Part shown: positions 42,053-51,116 of the stretch, piece after piece
How the letters are laid out: every line of letters starts with the position of its first letter
How positions within the stretch are numbered: position 1 is the stretch's first letter
Translations under genes and position numbers: made by a program
Notes under the pieces: generated by a model
Seen by the model: only the letters and a program-made list of their open reading frames with translations
Databases searched by the model: none
What the model was told of the DNA's origin: nothing
Assembly: GCA_045805505.1 (NCBI GenBank)
Contig: JBJMLA010000088.1
Span: 1 to 64,000, forward strand
DNA: 64,000 nucleotides
Source: BP-464 sp045805505
GTDB lineage: Bacteria > Actinomycetota > Thermoleophilia > Solirubrobacterales > Solirubrobacteraceae
Direction of reading: 5' to 3'

Positions 42053-44209
42053 TCAACCGGCGACGCGGAGGTGCTTGAAGGGCTTGCCTTCGCGGAGCTC
42101 GCGGATGACCTCGGTGACGAGGCCGTCGCCGTCGAGGGTGCGGCCCTCGGTGACGGCGGAGACGATCGCGCGCTTGCGCTGGATGAGCTCGGCCATGGTC
42201 TCGTCGATGGTCCCGGCGGCCAGGAGGTACCAGGCGGTGACGTTGTCGCGCTGGCCGATGCGGTGGCAGCGGTCCTCGGCCTGGTCGTGCATCGCCGGGG
42301 TCCACTCGAGCTCGAGGAAGCAGACGTTGGACGCGCGGGTGAGCGTGATGCCCTGCGCCGCCACGCGGGTGGCGCAGACGATCAGCTGCGGGCCGTCGGG
42401 CTCCTGGAACGCGCGAACGGCGTCCTCGCGCTTCTGGGTGGAGTCCGAGCCGAGCAGGTGCGCGGCGTCGGGGAAGCGCTCGACGACGGCCTTCTGCACC
42501 TCGACGTGGCGTGCGAAGACGACGAGCGGCTCGCCGCTGGCCAGGAAGTCGTGGATCCAGGCCAGCGCCGCGTTGAGCTTGCCGCGGCCGGCGAGCATCT
42601 GCAGCGCGCCGAGCTGGGCGAGCCGCTGGGCGCGCAGCGTCGCGGCGATCTTGGCCTCGAGCTCGGAGAGGTCCAGTGGCTGCGAGCGCAGCCACTCGAT
42701 GACGTCCTTCTCGGCGAGCCGGTACTCGCGCTCGTTGTCGAGGGCGATCGGGACGACGACCTGGCGCTTGGGCGGCAGCTGAGGCAGGACGTCGGCCTTC
42801 AGGCGCCGGACGAAGCAGCGCCGCCGCAGATGCCAGTGCAGCCGCTCCTCCGACAGCGCGGCCCCGTTGAACTGGCGCTTGAAGCGCGCGCCGCTGCCGA
42901 AGTCCTCGAGGCGCCCGAGCACGCGCAGCTGCGCGATCAGCTCCTCGGCGTGGTTGAGCACCGGCGTCCCGGTCAGGGCGAGCCGCAGCCCGTCCTCGGG
43001 GATCGCCGCGGCGAGCCGGCGCACGGCCTGCGTGCGCTTGGCCTGGGGGTTCTTGACGTAGTGGGACTCGTCGACGACCAGGGCGCGGGGCCGGATCCGC
43101 GCCAGCGCCTCGCGGTGCGCGGCGACGATCTCGTAGTTGAGCACCGTGATCTCGCCCGTCTTCGGCACGGCCTGACGCCCCTCGAGGATCACCACATCGC
43201 GGTGCGGCAGCCAGTGCGCCGCCTCGCGCACCCAGTTGAGCTTGAGCGATGCGGGACAGATGACGATCGCCGGATACGCGTCGTCGGCCTCGAGCGCGGC
43301 GAGCGCCTCCACGGTCTTGCCCAGGCCCTGCTCGTCGGCCAGGAACGTCCGGCGGTGCTCGAGCGCGTAGCGCACGCCCGCCCACTGAAACGGCTGGAGC
43401 TCGCCGCCGAGCCGCGCGGCCACGTCGTCGAGCGCCGGCGCCTCGGTGGCCCGCGATTGGCGCACGGCCTCCATCGCCTCGTCGTGCTCGGCCCGCAGGC
43501 GGTCGAGCACCGGGCGCGCGACCGCCGTGACCTCGACCTCGGTGTGCAGCCCCAGGAACGCGTCGAGGTCCTCGGCCAGCCACGGATCCAGCGGCACCCG
43601 CCGGCCCTCGGACCCCTTGACCGCGTCGAACGCCTCGCCGACCGCCGGGTCCCACAGGACCTCGAGCCGCAGCGACTCGCCGTCGACGCCGCTGAACCAG
43701 TCCAGCCGCGCCGGCGCCGGGGTCCGGCCGAGCTCGAGGATGGTCACGCAGCGCGCGGCCGAGGCGTCGAGCCGGGCGGAGCGCTCGTCGCGCAGGGCCA
43801 CCGCCACCGCTTCGGTCATCGGCGCCAGCAGCGCGCCCTCGACCTCGATCGCCTCGATGGCCTCCGGCAGCTTCCCGGCGCGCGTGCGCATGACGAACCA
43901 GCCCCGGCCGTCGTGGCGTGTCGTCGACACCCCGCCGATCCAGCGCTCCTTCAGCCCGCTGAGCCACTCGTCGACCTCGGGCGTCGTCGTCAGCTCGGGG
44001 AAGCGCGCGAGGATGTCGGCGACGTGCACGCCCACCCAGTCCTCGGCGTAGGCGAACCACTCGCGTCGGTCCCAGTCGAAGCGGCGGCCCGGAATCCTGC
44101 GCACCGCGTCGACGATGTGCTGGTCGTAGGGGAACCCGAGGACCACGATCTGCTGGCCCGCGGCGTCGTGGCGCAGCTCGACGTTCGGTCCCGGGTCGAC
44201 GATCTCCAT
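42053..44209 (-). CDS. SNF2-family DNA helicase with HARP-like N-terminus
   Basis: 718 residues from ATG at 44209; a GTG nine bases upstream is an alternative. The N-terminal ~75 residues read like a HARP (SMARCAL1) annealing domain: FPYDQHIVDAVRRIPGRRFD. The SNF2 core follows at ~270-720: FLADEQGLGKTVEALA (motif I), VVDESHYVKN (DESH), LTGTPVLNH, VVFARHVEV, CATRVAAQGITLTRAS and DRCHRIGQRDNVTAWYL. SMARCAL1-type enzymes reanneal or remodel forked DNA. No methyltransferase or restriction partner lies nearby, which argues against a defence role. Confidence 0.88.
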   Translation of the reverse strand: MEIVDPGPNVELRHDAAGQQIVVLGFPYDQHIVDAVRRIPGRRFDWDRREWFAYAEDWVGVHVADILARFPELTTTPEVDEWLSGLKERWIGGVSTTRHDGRGWFVMRTRAGKLPEAIEAIEVEGALLAPMTEAVAVALRDERSARLDASAARCVTILELGRTPAPARLDWFSGVDGESLRLEVLWDPAVGEAFDAVKGSEGRRVPLDPWLAEDLDAFLGLHTEVEVTAVARPVLDRLRAEHDEAMEAVRQSRATEAPALDDVAARLGGELQPFQWAGVRYALEHRRTFLADEQGLGKTVEALAALEADDAYPAIVICPASLKLNWVREAAHWLPHRDVVILEGRQAVPKTGEITVLNYEIVAAHREALARIRPRALVVDESHYVKNPQAKRTQAVRRLAAAIPEDGLRLALTGTPVLNHAEELIAQLRVLGRLEDFGSGARFKRQFNGAALSEERLHWHLRRRCFVRRLKADVLPQLPPKRQVVVPIALDNEREYRLAEKDVIEWLRSQPLDLSELEAKIAATLRAQRLAQLGALQMLAGRGKLNAALAWIHDFLASGEPLVVFARHVEVQKAVVERFPDAAHLLGSDSTQKREDAVRAFQEPDGPQLIVCATRVAAQGITLTRASNVCFLELEWTPAMHDQAEDRCHRIGQRDNVTAWYLLAAGTIDETMAELIQRKRAIVSAVTEGRTLDGDGLVTEVIRELREGKPFKHLRVAG

Positions 44210-44247
44210 TCGGCGCACCAGACGTTAGTCAGCGAACTCTGCGTGGC

Positions 44248-46350
44248 ATGATCGGGAACATGTCCCCGGGAGCAGAAGACCTCCGCCGCGCGGCCGACGC
44301 GCTGGCCTCGCGCCTGCCGGAGCCCCTGGCCCCGCTTGCGCGGATCGCCTACAACTACCGCTGGTCGTGGCTGCCCGGCGGACCTGAGCTCTTCGAGGCG
44401 ATCGCCCCGCACCGCTGGGCGCTGTGCGGCAACAACCCGGTCCGGATGCTGCAGGAGGTCTCGGCCGGCTCGCTCGAGCACGCGGCCGCCGACGAGGGGC
44501 TGCTGGCGCAGATGCGCGAGGTCGAGCGCCTGATCGACGAGGACATGGCCCGCGAGCCGATGGACGGCCCGGTCGACCCCGCCAACCCCGTCGCGTTCTT
44601 CTGCGCGGAGTACGGCGTCCACGCCTCGCTGCCCGTCTACTCCGGCGGCCTGGGCGCGCTGGCCGGCGACATCCTCAAGGAGTCCAGCGACCGCGCGCTG
44701 CCGCTGGTCGCCATCGGCCTGATGTACCACCAGGGCTACTTCCGCCAGCGCATCGACGGCACGGGCTGGCAGCAGGAGTACTGGCTCGAGACCGACCCCG
44801 ACCGGCTGCCCGCAGCGCTCGTCACCGATGACGGCGACCGGCCGCTGACGGTGACCGTGCCGATAAACGGCGAGGACGTCGTCGCGCAGATCTGGCGGGT
44901 CGACATCGGCCGCGTCGCGCTCTACCTGCTCGACGCCGAGCGGCCCGAGAACAGCCACCTGGCCCGCTGGACCTCCTCGCAGCTCTACGTCGGCGATCCC
45001 GTCACCCGTCTCAGCCAGTACGTCCTGCTCGGCGTCGGCGGCATGCGCGCGCTGCGCGCGATGGGCATCGAGCCGGGCGTCGTGCACCTCAACGAGGGCC
45101 ACGCCGCGTTCGCCCAACTCGAGCTCGGCGATCCCGACCGCACGATCTTCACCACGCACACCCCCGTCCCGGCCGGCAACGACACCTACCCGGCCGATCA
45201 GGTCCGCGAGGCGATCGGCGGGCTCGGCGTCGACGTCGAGGCGCTCATCCGCCTCGGGCGGACCAACCCCGACGACGAGCACGAGCCGTTCGGCGTCACG
45301 CAGTACGCGCTGCGCACCAGCCGCGCCGCCAACGGCGTGGCCAAGCGCCACGGCGAGGTCGCCCGCGACATGTGGCAGGGTCTGTGGCCCGACCGTGGCG
45401 TCGACGACGTCCCCATCACGCACGTGACCAACGGCGTGCACATCCCGACCTGGGTGGGGCCGCCGATGCGCGCGCTGCTCGACCGCCACCTCGGCGAGGA
45501 CTGGATGTTCCGCGCGGCCGATCCGGCCACGTGGGAGGCGGTCGACGGCATCCCCGACGAGGAGATCTGGGCCGCCCGCAACGAGCAGCGCGGCACGCTC
45601 ATCGACTACGTGCGCGACCGCAGCGCGCTGGACCGGCTCTCGCGCGGCGAGCAGCGCGGCTACGTCGAGGCGGCCGCGCGCGCGTTCGATCCCGACGTGC
45701 TGACGATCGGCTTCGCCCGCCGCGTCGCCACCTACAAGCGCCTGACGCTGCTGATGAGCGATCCCGGCCGCGCGCTGGGGCTGCTCGAGAGCGACCGCCC
45801 GATCCAGATCCTCATCGCCGGCAAGGCGCATCCGCGCGACGACGGCGGCAAGAGCCTGATCCAGACGCTGTTCAACCAGCGCGGGGCGTCGGCCGTCGGC
45901 CAGCGCGTCATCTTCCTGCAGGACTACGACCTGGCGATGGGCGCCCGGCTGACACGCGGCTGCGACGTCTGGGTCAACGTGCCGCGCCCGCCGCTGGAGG
46001 CCAGCGGCACGAGCGGCATGAAGTCGTCGATGAACGGCGGCCTGAACCTCTCGGTGCTCGACGGCTGGTGGCCCGAGGCCTACGACGGCACCAACGGCTG
46101 GGCGATCTCCGGCGACGTCGACGAGGACCACGGCGGCCAGGACCACCGCGACGGATCCGAGCTCTACCGGCTGCTCGAGGAGGAGGTCGTTCCCTCCTAC
46201 TACGGCCGCGGCGACGACGGGATCCCGCACGACTGGGTCGCCAAGGTCAAGCGCGCGCTGATGACCGTCGGGCCGCAGTTCGCCGCCGGCCGGATGGTCG
46301 GCGACTACGTCGAGCGGATGTACTCGCAGGTCACCGCCGGCGTCGCGTAG
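44248..46350 (+). CDS. glgP: Alpha-glucan phosphorylase
   Basis: 700 residues of the short glucan-phosphorylase type. Motifs: AFFCAEYGVHASLPVYSGGL (~115), THTPVPAGND (~310), GFARRVATYKRLTLL (~485) and SGTSGMKSSMNGGLNLSVLD (~590), which holds the PLP lysine. It releases glucose-1-phosphate from glycogen or maltodextrin in the cytosol. A second ATG at 44260 is possible. No other glycogen gene is adjacent. The gene runs opposite to the SNF2 gene with a 38-bp gap. Confidence 0.92.
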   Translation: MIGNMSPGAEDLRRAADALASRLPEPLAPLARIAYNYRWSWLPGGPELFEAIAPHRWALCGNNPVRMLQEVSAGSLEHAAADEGLLAQMREVERLIDEDMAREPMDGPVDPANPVAFFCAEYGVHASLPVYSGGLGALAGDILKESSDRALPLVAIGLMYHQGYFRQRIDGTGWQQEYWLETDPDRLPAALVTDDGDRPLTVTVPINGEDVVAQIWRVDIGRVALYLLDAERPENSHLARWTSSQLYVGDPVTRLSQYVLLGVGGMRALRAMGIEPGVVHLNEGHAAFAQLELGDPDRTIFTTHTPVPAGNDTYPADQVREAIGGLGVDVEALIRLGRTNPDDEHEPFGVTQYALRTSRAANGVAKRHGEVARDMWQGLWPDRGVDDVPITHVTNGVHIPTWVGPPMRALLDRHLGEDWMFRAADPATWEAVDGIPDEEIWAARNEQRGTLIDYVRDRSALDRLSRGEQRGYVEAAARAFDPDVLTIGFARRVATYKRLTLLMSDPGRALGLLESDRPIQILIAGKAHPRDDGGKSLIQTLFNQRGASAVGQRVIFLQDYDLAMGARLTRGCDVWVNVPRPPLEASGTSGMKSSMNGGLNLSVLDGWWPEAYDGTNGWAISGDVDEDHGGQDHRDGSELYRLLEEEVVPSYYGRGDDGIPHDWVAKVKRALMTVGPQFAAGRMVGDYVERMYSQVTAGVA

Positions 46351-46356
46351 CCGCGG

Positions 46357-46980
46357 CTAGGCCACGACGCGCCGGATCAGCGCGGCCCAGCCGGCCTTGA
46401 GGTCGGCGAGCGGCACACCGCGGCCGCGCAGCTGGTGCATGACCAGCTCCGCCGACAGGGTCGAGAGCAGGGCGTCGGCCGTGTAGCCGGCGTCGAGCTC
46501 GGGCGCGCCCGCCCGGACCAGCAGCGAGACATGGGCGCGGTGGGCGCCGTAGACGGAGGTGCGAAAGCGCATGCCCGGCGAGGCCTCCGCCGCGAGCAGG
46601 AACTCGCCGTGGCAGGCGGTGAACTCCAGCAGCTCCTCGCCGAAGGCGACCAGGCGGTCGGCGGGCGGAGCACCGGGACCCAGCGGCGCCGGGCCGCGGA
46701 TGAAGCGCTCCTGGAAGTCGGCCTCGCCTTCCTCGAGCAGCGCCCGCACGAGCGAGCCACGATCGCCGAAGCGGCGGAACAGCGTGCCCTTGCCGACGCC
46801 GGCCCCGCAGGCGATCGCGTCCATCGAGACGTTCTCGACGCCCTTCTCGCGGAACAGCCGCTCGGCGGTGGTGAGGATCAGCGCCCGGTTGCGCACCGCG
46901 TCGGCCCGCGGGCGCGGCTCGCTGCCCAGCACGGGCAGCTCGATGGGGGCGTCGGTGGGGTGCATGGGCAGCGGCTTCAT
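46357..46980 (-). CDS. TetR-family transcriptional regulator
   Basis: 207 residues. N-terminal helix-turn-helix (ILTTAERLFREKGVENVSMD-AIACGAGVGKGTLFRRFGDR, ~35-80) and a helical ligand domain with no recognisable subtype. It faces yceI across a 100-bp gap containing two near-identical palindromes, so it probably represses itself and yceI. The effector is unknown. Reading starts at ATG 46980; a second ATG five codons in is possible. Confidence 0.9.
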   Translation of the reverse strand: MKPLPMHPTDAPIELPVLGSEPRPRADAVRNRALILTTAERLFREKGVENVSMDAIACGAGVGKGTLFRRFGDRGSLVRALLEEGEADFQERFIRGPAPLGPGAPPADRLVAFGEELLEFTACHGEFLLAAEASPGMRFRTSVYGAHRAHVSLLVRAGAPELDAGYTADALLSTLSAELVMHQLRGRGVPLADLKAGWAALIRRVVA

Positions 46981-46989
46981 CGTCTCATG

Positions 46990-47018
46990 TGGACCATAGT
47001 CCGTTTACGTGCTACAGT
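46990..47018 (+). promoter_or_regulatory. Promoter of the YceI operon
   Basis: -35 TGGACC (46990-46995), 17-bp spacer, -10 TACAGT (47013-47018). Operator copies overlap the -35 and lie just past the expected start site. Confidence 0.55.
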
Positions 47019-47043
47019 GTACCCAACAAGCGGACTACGGTCC
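46991..47043. promoter_or_regulatory. Two TetR operators (CGGACTAYGGTCC)
   Basis: Palindrome copies at 46991-47003 (inverted) and 47031-47043, identical except one base, 40 bp apart between centres. Each has a GGAC/GTCC pair with a 4-nt centre. Site 1 covers the yceI -35 and would also overlap the regulator's own promoter; site 2 covers about +6 to +19. Confidence 0.7.
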
Positions 47044-47080
47044 GAATCACACCCACACAGCGATTCACTGGAGACATCAC

Positions 47081-47632
47081 ATGGCCGGCACCATCACCAC
47101 CACCCCCGTCGCTCCCGCAGGCACCTGGCAGCTCGATCCGGTCCACTCGTCCGCTTCTTTTGCGGTCAAGCACATGGTCGTCGCCACGTTCCGCGGCCGC
47201 TTCGAGGAGTTCGACGTGACCCTGACCGCCGACGAGAACGGCGAGGCCCAGATCAACGGCACGGTCAAGGCCGACTCGATTGTCGTCAAGGACGACAACC
47301 TCGGCGAGCACCTCAAGGCGCCGGACTTCTTCGACACCGAGCGCTTCGCCGACATCAGCTTCGTCTCCAACGCGGTGCGCCGCGACGGTGACGAGCTCGT
47401 CGTCGACGGCGAGCTGACGATCAAGGGCAACACGCACCCGGTCGAGGCCCGCGGCACGATCACCGACCCCGCTGTGACGTTCGGCGACGTCGAGAAGATC
47501 GGCCTGACGCTCGAGACCGACATCGATCGCACCAAGTTCGGCCTCGAGTGGAACGCGCCGCTGCCCAAGGGCGGCTTCGCGCTGGCCAACGACGTCAAGC
47601 TCACGGTCGAGCTCGAGCTGGCCAAGGCCTAG
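47081..47632 (+). CDS. yceI: YceI-family protein
   Basis: 183 residues from ATG at 47081 (a nearer in-frame start at 47009 lies within the operators). Typical YceI lipocalin-like sandwich: WQLDPVHSSASFAVKHMVVAT, FRGRFEEFDVTLT, LKAPDFFDTERFADISFVS and LTIKGNTHPVEARG. No signal peptide, so it is a cytosolic member, likely an isoprenoid/quinone-binding stress protein. It is probably repressed by the divergent TetR and shares its transcript with the FMN reductase 4 bp downstream. Confidence 0.9.
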   Translation: MAGTITTTPVAPAGTWQLDPVHSSASFAVKHMVVATFRGRFEEFDVTLTADENGEAQINGTVKADSIVVKDDNLGEHLKAPDFFDTERFADISFVSNAVRRDGDELVVDGELTIKGNTHPVEARGTITDPAVTFGDVEKIGLTLETDIDRTKFGLEWNAPLPKGGFALANDVKLTVELELAKA

Positions 47633-47636
47633 AGCG

Positions 47637-48194
47637 ATGCGAGTCCTCGGAGTAAGCGGGTCGCTCCGTCGCGACTCGCACAACAGCAAGCTCCTCCGGG
47701 CGGCAGCCGCGCTGCTGCCGTCCGGGGTGGAGCTCGTCGAGTTCGACGGGCTCAAGGCCATCCCGCCGTTCGACGAGGACGACGAGGTGGCCCCGGGGGC
47801 GGAGGTCGAGGCGTGGCGTGAGGCGATCGCCCAGGCCGACGTGATCCTCTTCGCCACCCCCGAGTACAACCACTCGATCCCCGGCGTGCTGAAGAACGCG
47901 GTGGACTGGGCCTCGCGGCCGAGCAAGTCGGCCGCGCTGCGCAACAAGCCCGTCGCCGTGGTCGGCGCCAGCACCGGGATGTTCGGTGCGGTGTGGGCCC
48001 AGGCCGAGCTGCGCAAGGTCCTGGCCGCCGCCGGCGCCCGGGTCGTCGACCGCGAGCTGCCGGTCCTGTCGGCCGACGACGCGTTCACCGACGACGGCCG
48101 GCTGATCGAGGCCGAGCAGCACGACGAGCTCGCGTCGATCGTCGAGCAGCTGGTCACCGAGGGCCAGGCCCGCTTCAGCACCGCCGCCGTCTAG
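47637..48194 (+). CDS. NAD(P)H-dependent FMN reductase-like oxidoreductase
   Basis: 185 residues, flavodoxin-like fold: GVSGSLRRDSHNSKLLRAA (FMN phosphate loop), FATPEYNHSIPGVLKNAVDW (~80, family signature), VVGASTGMFGAVWAQAELRK (~105). It reduces FMN or quinones with NAD(P)H in the cytosol. With YceI upstream (4-bp gap) and the TetR operators it forms a likely quinone or electrophile-responsive unit. Confidence 0.9.
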   Translation: MRVLGVSGSLRRDSHNSKLLRAAAALLPSGVELVEFDGLKAIPPFDEDDEVAPGAEVEAWREAIAQADVILFATPEYNHSIPGVLKNAVDWASRPSKSAALRNKPVAVVGASTGMFGAVWAQAELRKVLAAAGARVVDRELPVLSADDAFTDDGRLIEAEQHDELASIVEQLVTEGQARFSTAAV

Positions 48195-48204
48195 CCTGCG
48201 GCGC

Positions 48205-49335
48205 TTGGACGCCTGGATCGCCGCCGCCGCCGAGGAGATCGCCGCCCGCGCCGAGCGTGAGCTCGAGGCGCTGGTCGGGGTCTCCTCGCCGTCCGGCGAC
48301 GTCCGCGGCGCGGAGGAGGTCCTGGCCATCGTCGGGGCGCTGCTGCCGCCCGAGGCCGAGGTCGAGCGGATCGCCTGCTCCTCGCCCGGCCATGCGCCCG
48401 ACCTCGTGGCCACGGTCCGCGGGACCGGCACCGGGCGGATCGTCCTGGTCGGCCACGTCGACACGGTCATCGCCCACGGCGAGCACCGGCCCGTGGAGGT
48501 CGACGGCGACCGCCTGATCGGCTCGGGCACGGTCGACATGAAGGGCGGCGACGTCCTCGCGCTCGGCGTCCTGCGCGCGTTCGCCGCCGAGCCTCACCGC
48601 TTCGCCGAGATCGCGCTGCTGCTCGTCTGCGACGAGGAGTGGCGCACCGCGCCGTTCGCGCACCGCGAGCGCTTCGCGGGCTGGGACGCCTGCCTGTGCT
48701 TCGAGGGCGGGCAGGCCGCCGAGGACGGCACCGACGAGGTCGTCGTCCGGCGCAAGGCGGCCGGGACGCTCGTTGTCGACGGCCACGGCCGCAGCGCCCA
48801 TTCGGGGTCGCAGCCCGACAAGGGCGCCAACGCCCTGCTGGCCCTCGCCGAGGCGGCGCGGGTGGTCGCCGCCCACCACGACCCGGCCGGCGCGCAGCGC
48901 CTGACCGCCGTTCCCACCGTGCTCAACAGCGGCGACGCCTTCAACGTGGTCCCCGGTGCCGGGCGCCTGATCTGCGACCTGCGAGCCGACGCCGAGCAGC
49001 CGTTCTACGACGTGATGGCGGCGATCCCCGACAGCGTGGGGGGTGTGCGGTTGGAGGCCTCGATGCTGCGTGTCTGGCCCGGGATGGACGCCCGCAAGCC
49101 CGCGGCGCCCGTCCTGGAGGCCGCCGGCGCGATCCTCGGGCGCCCGATCCTGCCCGGCGCCCGGGGCGGCGCCAGCGACGCGAGCCACCTGGCCGCCGGC
49201 ATCTCCGTGACCATCGACGGCCTCGGCCCGATCGGCGGAGACGCGCACCATCCCGACGAGTACGTGCTGCGCTCGTCGATGTTGGCGCGTTCGCAGGTCG
49301 CATTGGCTTTGGCCGCGGCCTGTTTGGACCGATGA
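48205..49335 (+). CDS. M20-family metallopeptidase
   Basis: 376 residues, TTG start with TAGCCT 7 nt upstream. Zinc ligands: GHVDTVIAHG (His, ~85), GTVDMKGGD (Asp, ~115), VCDEEWRTA (Glu pair, ~145), dimerisation segment GRSAHSGSQPDKGANAL (~190), and last His in SDASHLAAG (~330). The pattern matches glutamate carboxypeptidase/ArgE-like enzymes. Cytosolic. Substrate undetermined. It lies 10 bp after the reductase but has its own probable leaderless promoter. Confidence 0.87.
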   Translation: MDAWIAAAAEEIAARAERELEALVGVSSPSGDVRGAEEVLAIVGALLPPEAEVERIACSSPGHAPDLVATVRGTGTGRIVLVGHVDTVIAHGEHRPVEVDGDRLIGSGTVDMKGGDVLALGVLRAFAAEPHRFAEIALLLVCDEEWRTAPFAHRERFAGWDACLCFEGGQAAEDGTDEVVVRRKAAGTLVVDGHGRSAHSGSQPDKGANALLALAEAARVVAAHHDPAGAQRLTAVPTVLNSGDAFNVVPGAGRLICDLRADAEQPFYDVMAAIPDSVGGVRLEASMLRVWPGMDARKPAAPVLEAAGAILGRPILPGARGGASDASHLAAGISVTIDGLGPIGGDAHHPDEYVLRSSMLARSQVALALAAACLDR

Positions 49336-49372
49336 ACGGTGCGTAACCGCAACCTTCTGTCGGTTTACCCGT

Positions 49373-49378
49373 TACAGT
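49373..49378 (+). promoter_or_regulatory. -10 element of riboswitch-NlpC transcript
   Basis: TACAGT at 49373-49378 lies about 10 nt before the riboswitch, at the position expected for a transcript starting near 49385. No convincing -35 is visible. Confidence 0.45.
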
Positions 49379-49385
49379 TGCCGTA

Positions 49386-49553
49386 GTCGTGACCAAGCCG
49401 AGTCCTGGTGGAGCCATCCACCGGGAGCGGGGGACCCAATCGATCCGAGGCTCGTTCCGTAGCCGAAGATCTGGGGCGAATCCAGGCCAAGGGGCCTGGT
49501 AGCGCTGCCTTTTCTGCGCGAGCCCGTCAGCTCACCCCGTAGGCACCGGAAAA
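49386..49553 (+). ncRNA. Cyclic di-AMP riboswitch (ydaO-yuaA class)
   Basis: The leader contains the conserved blocks of the class in order: AGCGGGGGACCCAA (about 49426-49439), CTGGGGCGAATCC (49471-49483), GGTAGCGCTGCCTTTTCTGC (49498-49517), GCGAGCCCGTCAGCTCACC and GTAGGCACCGG. These are unmistakable for the actinobacterial ydaO family, which usually turns cell-wall hydrolase genes off when c-di-AMP binds. It lies directly upstream of an NlpC/P60 gene. Confidence 0.93.
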
Positions 49554-49569
49554 GGAAAAAGAGGTTCCG

Positions 49570-50376
49570 TTGTCCACGCATAGCCGTCTGGCCTGCGCCG
49601 TCATGGCGCTGGGAATGTTCGTACCCATGCAGGTCGCCGCCGCCGATTCCTCGGATACGGGCGGGTCGGCCTTCACGGCCGCCAAGCCCAAGCCGCGCAA
49701 GGTCACCACGCTCGGTGACCGCGTCCCCGTCCGCAAGGGCATGCGGGGCAAGGACGTCCGCCAGCTGCAGGGCTACCTGGCCCGGCTCGGGTTCTCCGTC
49801 GGCGTCGACGGCTCGTTCGGTCGCCAGACCTCGGTCGCCCTGCGCGGCTTCGAGAAGCGCGCCAAGCTGCCGGTCAACGGGGTCGTGGAGACGCCCGACA
49901 TCGCGGCGATCCAGCGGATCCTCAAGAAGGGCGGCTTCCCGCCCCCGCCGCCGCCGCCCGAGCTGCCCGCCGGCTCGAAGGCCACCGTCAACAGGGCCGG
50001 CCTCGCCGCCGCGCCTTCGGACGCTCCGCAGGTCGTCAAGGACATCATCGCCGCCGGCAACGAGATCGCGTCGAAGCCCTACCGCTACGGCGGCGGGCAC
50101 GGCCGCTGGAAGGACACGGGCTACGACTGCTCGGGCTCGGTCTCCTACGCGCTGCACGGCGGCGGGCTGCTCAACACGCAGCTCGACTCGACGAGCTTCG
50201 AGCGCTGGGGCAAGGCCGGCTACGGCAAGTGGATCACGATCTTCGCCAACTCCGGCCACGCCTACATGGTGGTCGCGGGCCTGCGCTTCGACACCAGCGG
50301 CGCGAACCCCAGCCGCTGGCAGGCCGCCAAGCGCTCGCCGAGCGGCTACGTCATCCGGCACCCCGCCAACTTCTAG
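49570..50376 (+). CDS. NlpC/P60 endopeptidase with peptidoglycan-binding domain
   Basis: 268 residues, TTG start 5 nt after AAAAAGAGG. Signal peptide at the N-terminus (LACAVMALGMFVPMQVAAA). A peptidoglycan-binding domain follows (KGMRGKDVRQLQGYLARLGF, ~60-120), then a Pro-rich linker and an NlpC/P60 catalytic domain (~155-268): catalytic Cys in GYDCSGSVSYAL and His in SGHAYMVVAG. It cleaves peptidoglycan peptides outside the membrane. c-di-AMP control matches osmotic and wall remodelling roles known for the riboswitch. Confidence 0.92.
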   Translation: MSTHSRLACAVMALGMFVPMQVAAADSSDTGGSAFTAAKPKPRKVTTLGDRVPVRKGMRGKDVRQLQGYLARLGFSVGVDGSFGRQTSVALRGFEKRAKLPVNGVVETPDIAAIQRILKKGGFPPPPPPPELPAGSKATVNRAGLAAAPSDAPQVVKDIIAAGNEIASKPYRYGGGHGRWKDTGYDCSGSVSYALHGGGLLNTQLDSTSFERWGKAGYGKWITIFANSGHAYMVVAGLRFDTSGANPSRWQAAKRSPSGYVIRHPANF

Positions 50377-50396
50377 CGGGCTGCGAGACTCGCGGG

Positions 50397-51116
50397 GTGG
50401 ACACACCCCGCGAGCCCCGCACCTCCGACGAGGAGATCATCGGCGCCGAGACGAGCCTCGTCGACACGGTCTACGCCGACGACCAGCGTCTCCAGCGCAT
50501 CAGCGACGAGCTGGACCACTCGTTCACCGTCATGTCGGAGGTCGGGCCGGCGGTATCGGTCTTCGGCTCGGCCCGCACGGCGCAGGACAGCCGCTACTAC
50601 GACCTGGCCCGGCGCATCGGGTTCTGCCTGGGCAAGCACGGCATGTCGGTCATCACCGGCGGCGGCCCGGGCTGCATGGAGGCCGCCAACCGCGGCGCGC
50701 AGGAGGCCGGGGCGCTCTCGGTCGGCCTGAACATCGAGCTGCCGTTCGAGCAGAAGCCCAACCCGTACCTGGGCATCTCGCTGGACTTCCACTACTTCTT
50801 CACGCGCAAGCTGATCTTCGTCCGGTACTCCAGCGCGTTCGTCGTCGCGCCCGGCGGCTTCGGGACGCTCGACGAGCTGTTCGAGGCGCTCGTGCTCGTC
50901 CAGACCCACAAGATCGCCCGCTTCCCGGTGATCCTGGCCGGCCACGAGTTCTGGGACCCGATGGCCGAATGGATCCGCGACCGGATGGTCGACGAGGGCA
51001 TGATCGCTCCCGACGACGTCAACCTCTTCACGGTCAGCGACGAGCCGGGCGAGATCTGCGAGCTCGTCCGCGCCGCCGCGGCCGATCAGGGGCGCGGCAG
51101 CTCGAGCGCGGGGTAG
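50397..51116 (+). CDS. LOG-family (TIGR00730) protein
   Basis: 239 residues, GTG start. The LOG signature is present: ITGGGPGCMEAANRGAQEAG (~95) and VVAPGGFGTLDELFEALVLV (PGGxGTxxE, ~155), with SVFGSARTAQDSRYY before it. Relatives hydrolyse cytokinin-type nucleotides or similar ribose 5-phosphates. It overlaps the convergent phospholipase D-like gene by 31 bp. Confidence 0.88.
   Translation: MDTPREPRTSDEEIIGAETSLVDTVYADDQRLQRISDELDHSFTVMSEVGPAVSVFGSARTAQDSRYYDLARRIGFCLGKHGMSVITGGGPGCMEAANRGAQEAGALSVGLNIELPFEQKPNPYLGISLDFHYFFTRKLIFVRYSSAFVVAPGGFGTLDELFEALVLVQTHKIARFPVILAGHEFWDPMAEWIRDRMVDEGMIAPDDVNLFTVSDEPGEICELVRAAAADQGRGSSSAG

Noticed and set aside
42053..44209. SNF2 helicase as part of a DISARM-like or other defence system
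   Set aside because: No methyltransferase, DUF1998 or PLD partner beside it; HARP-like N-terminus suggests a repair enzyme.
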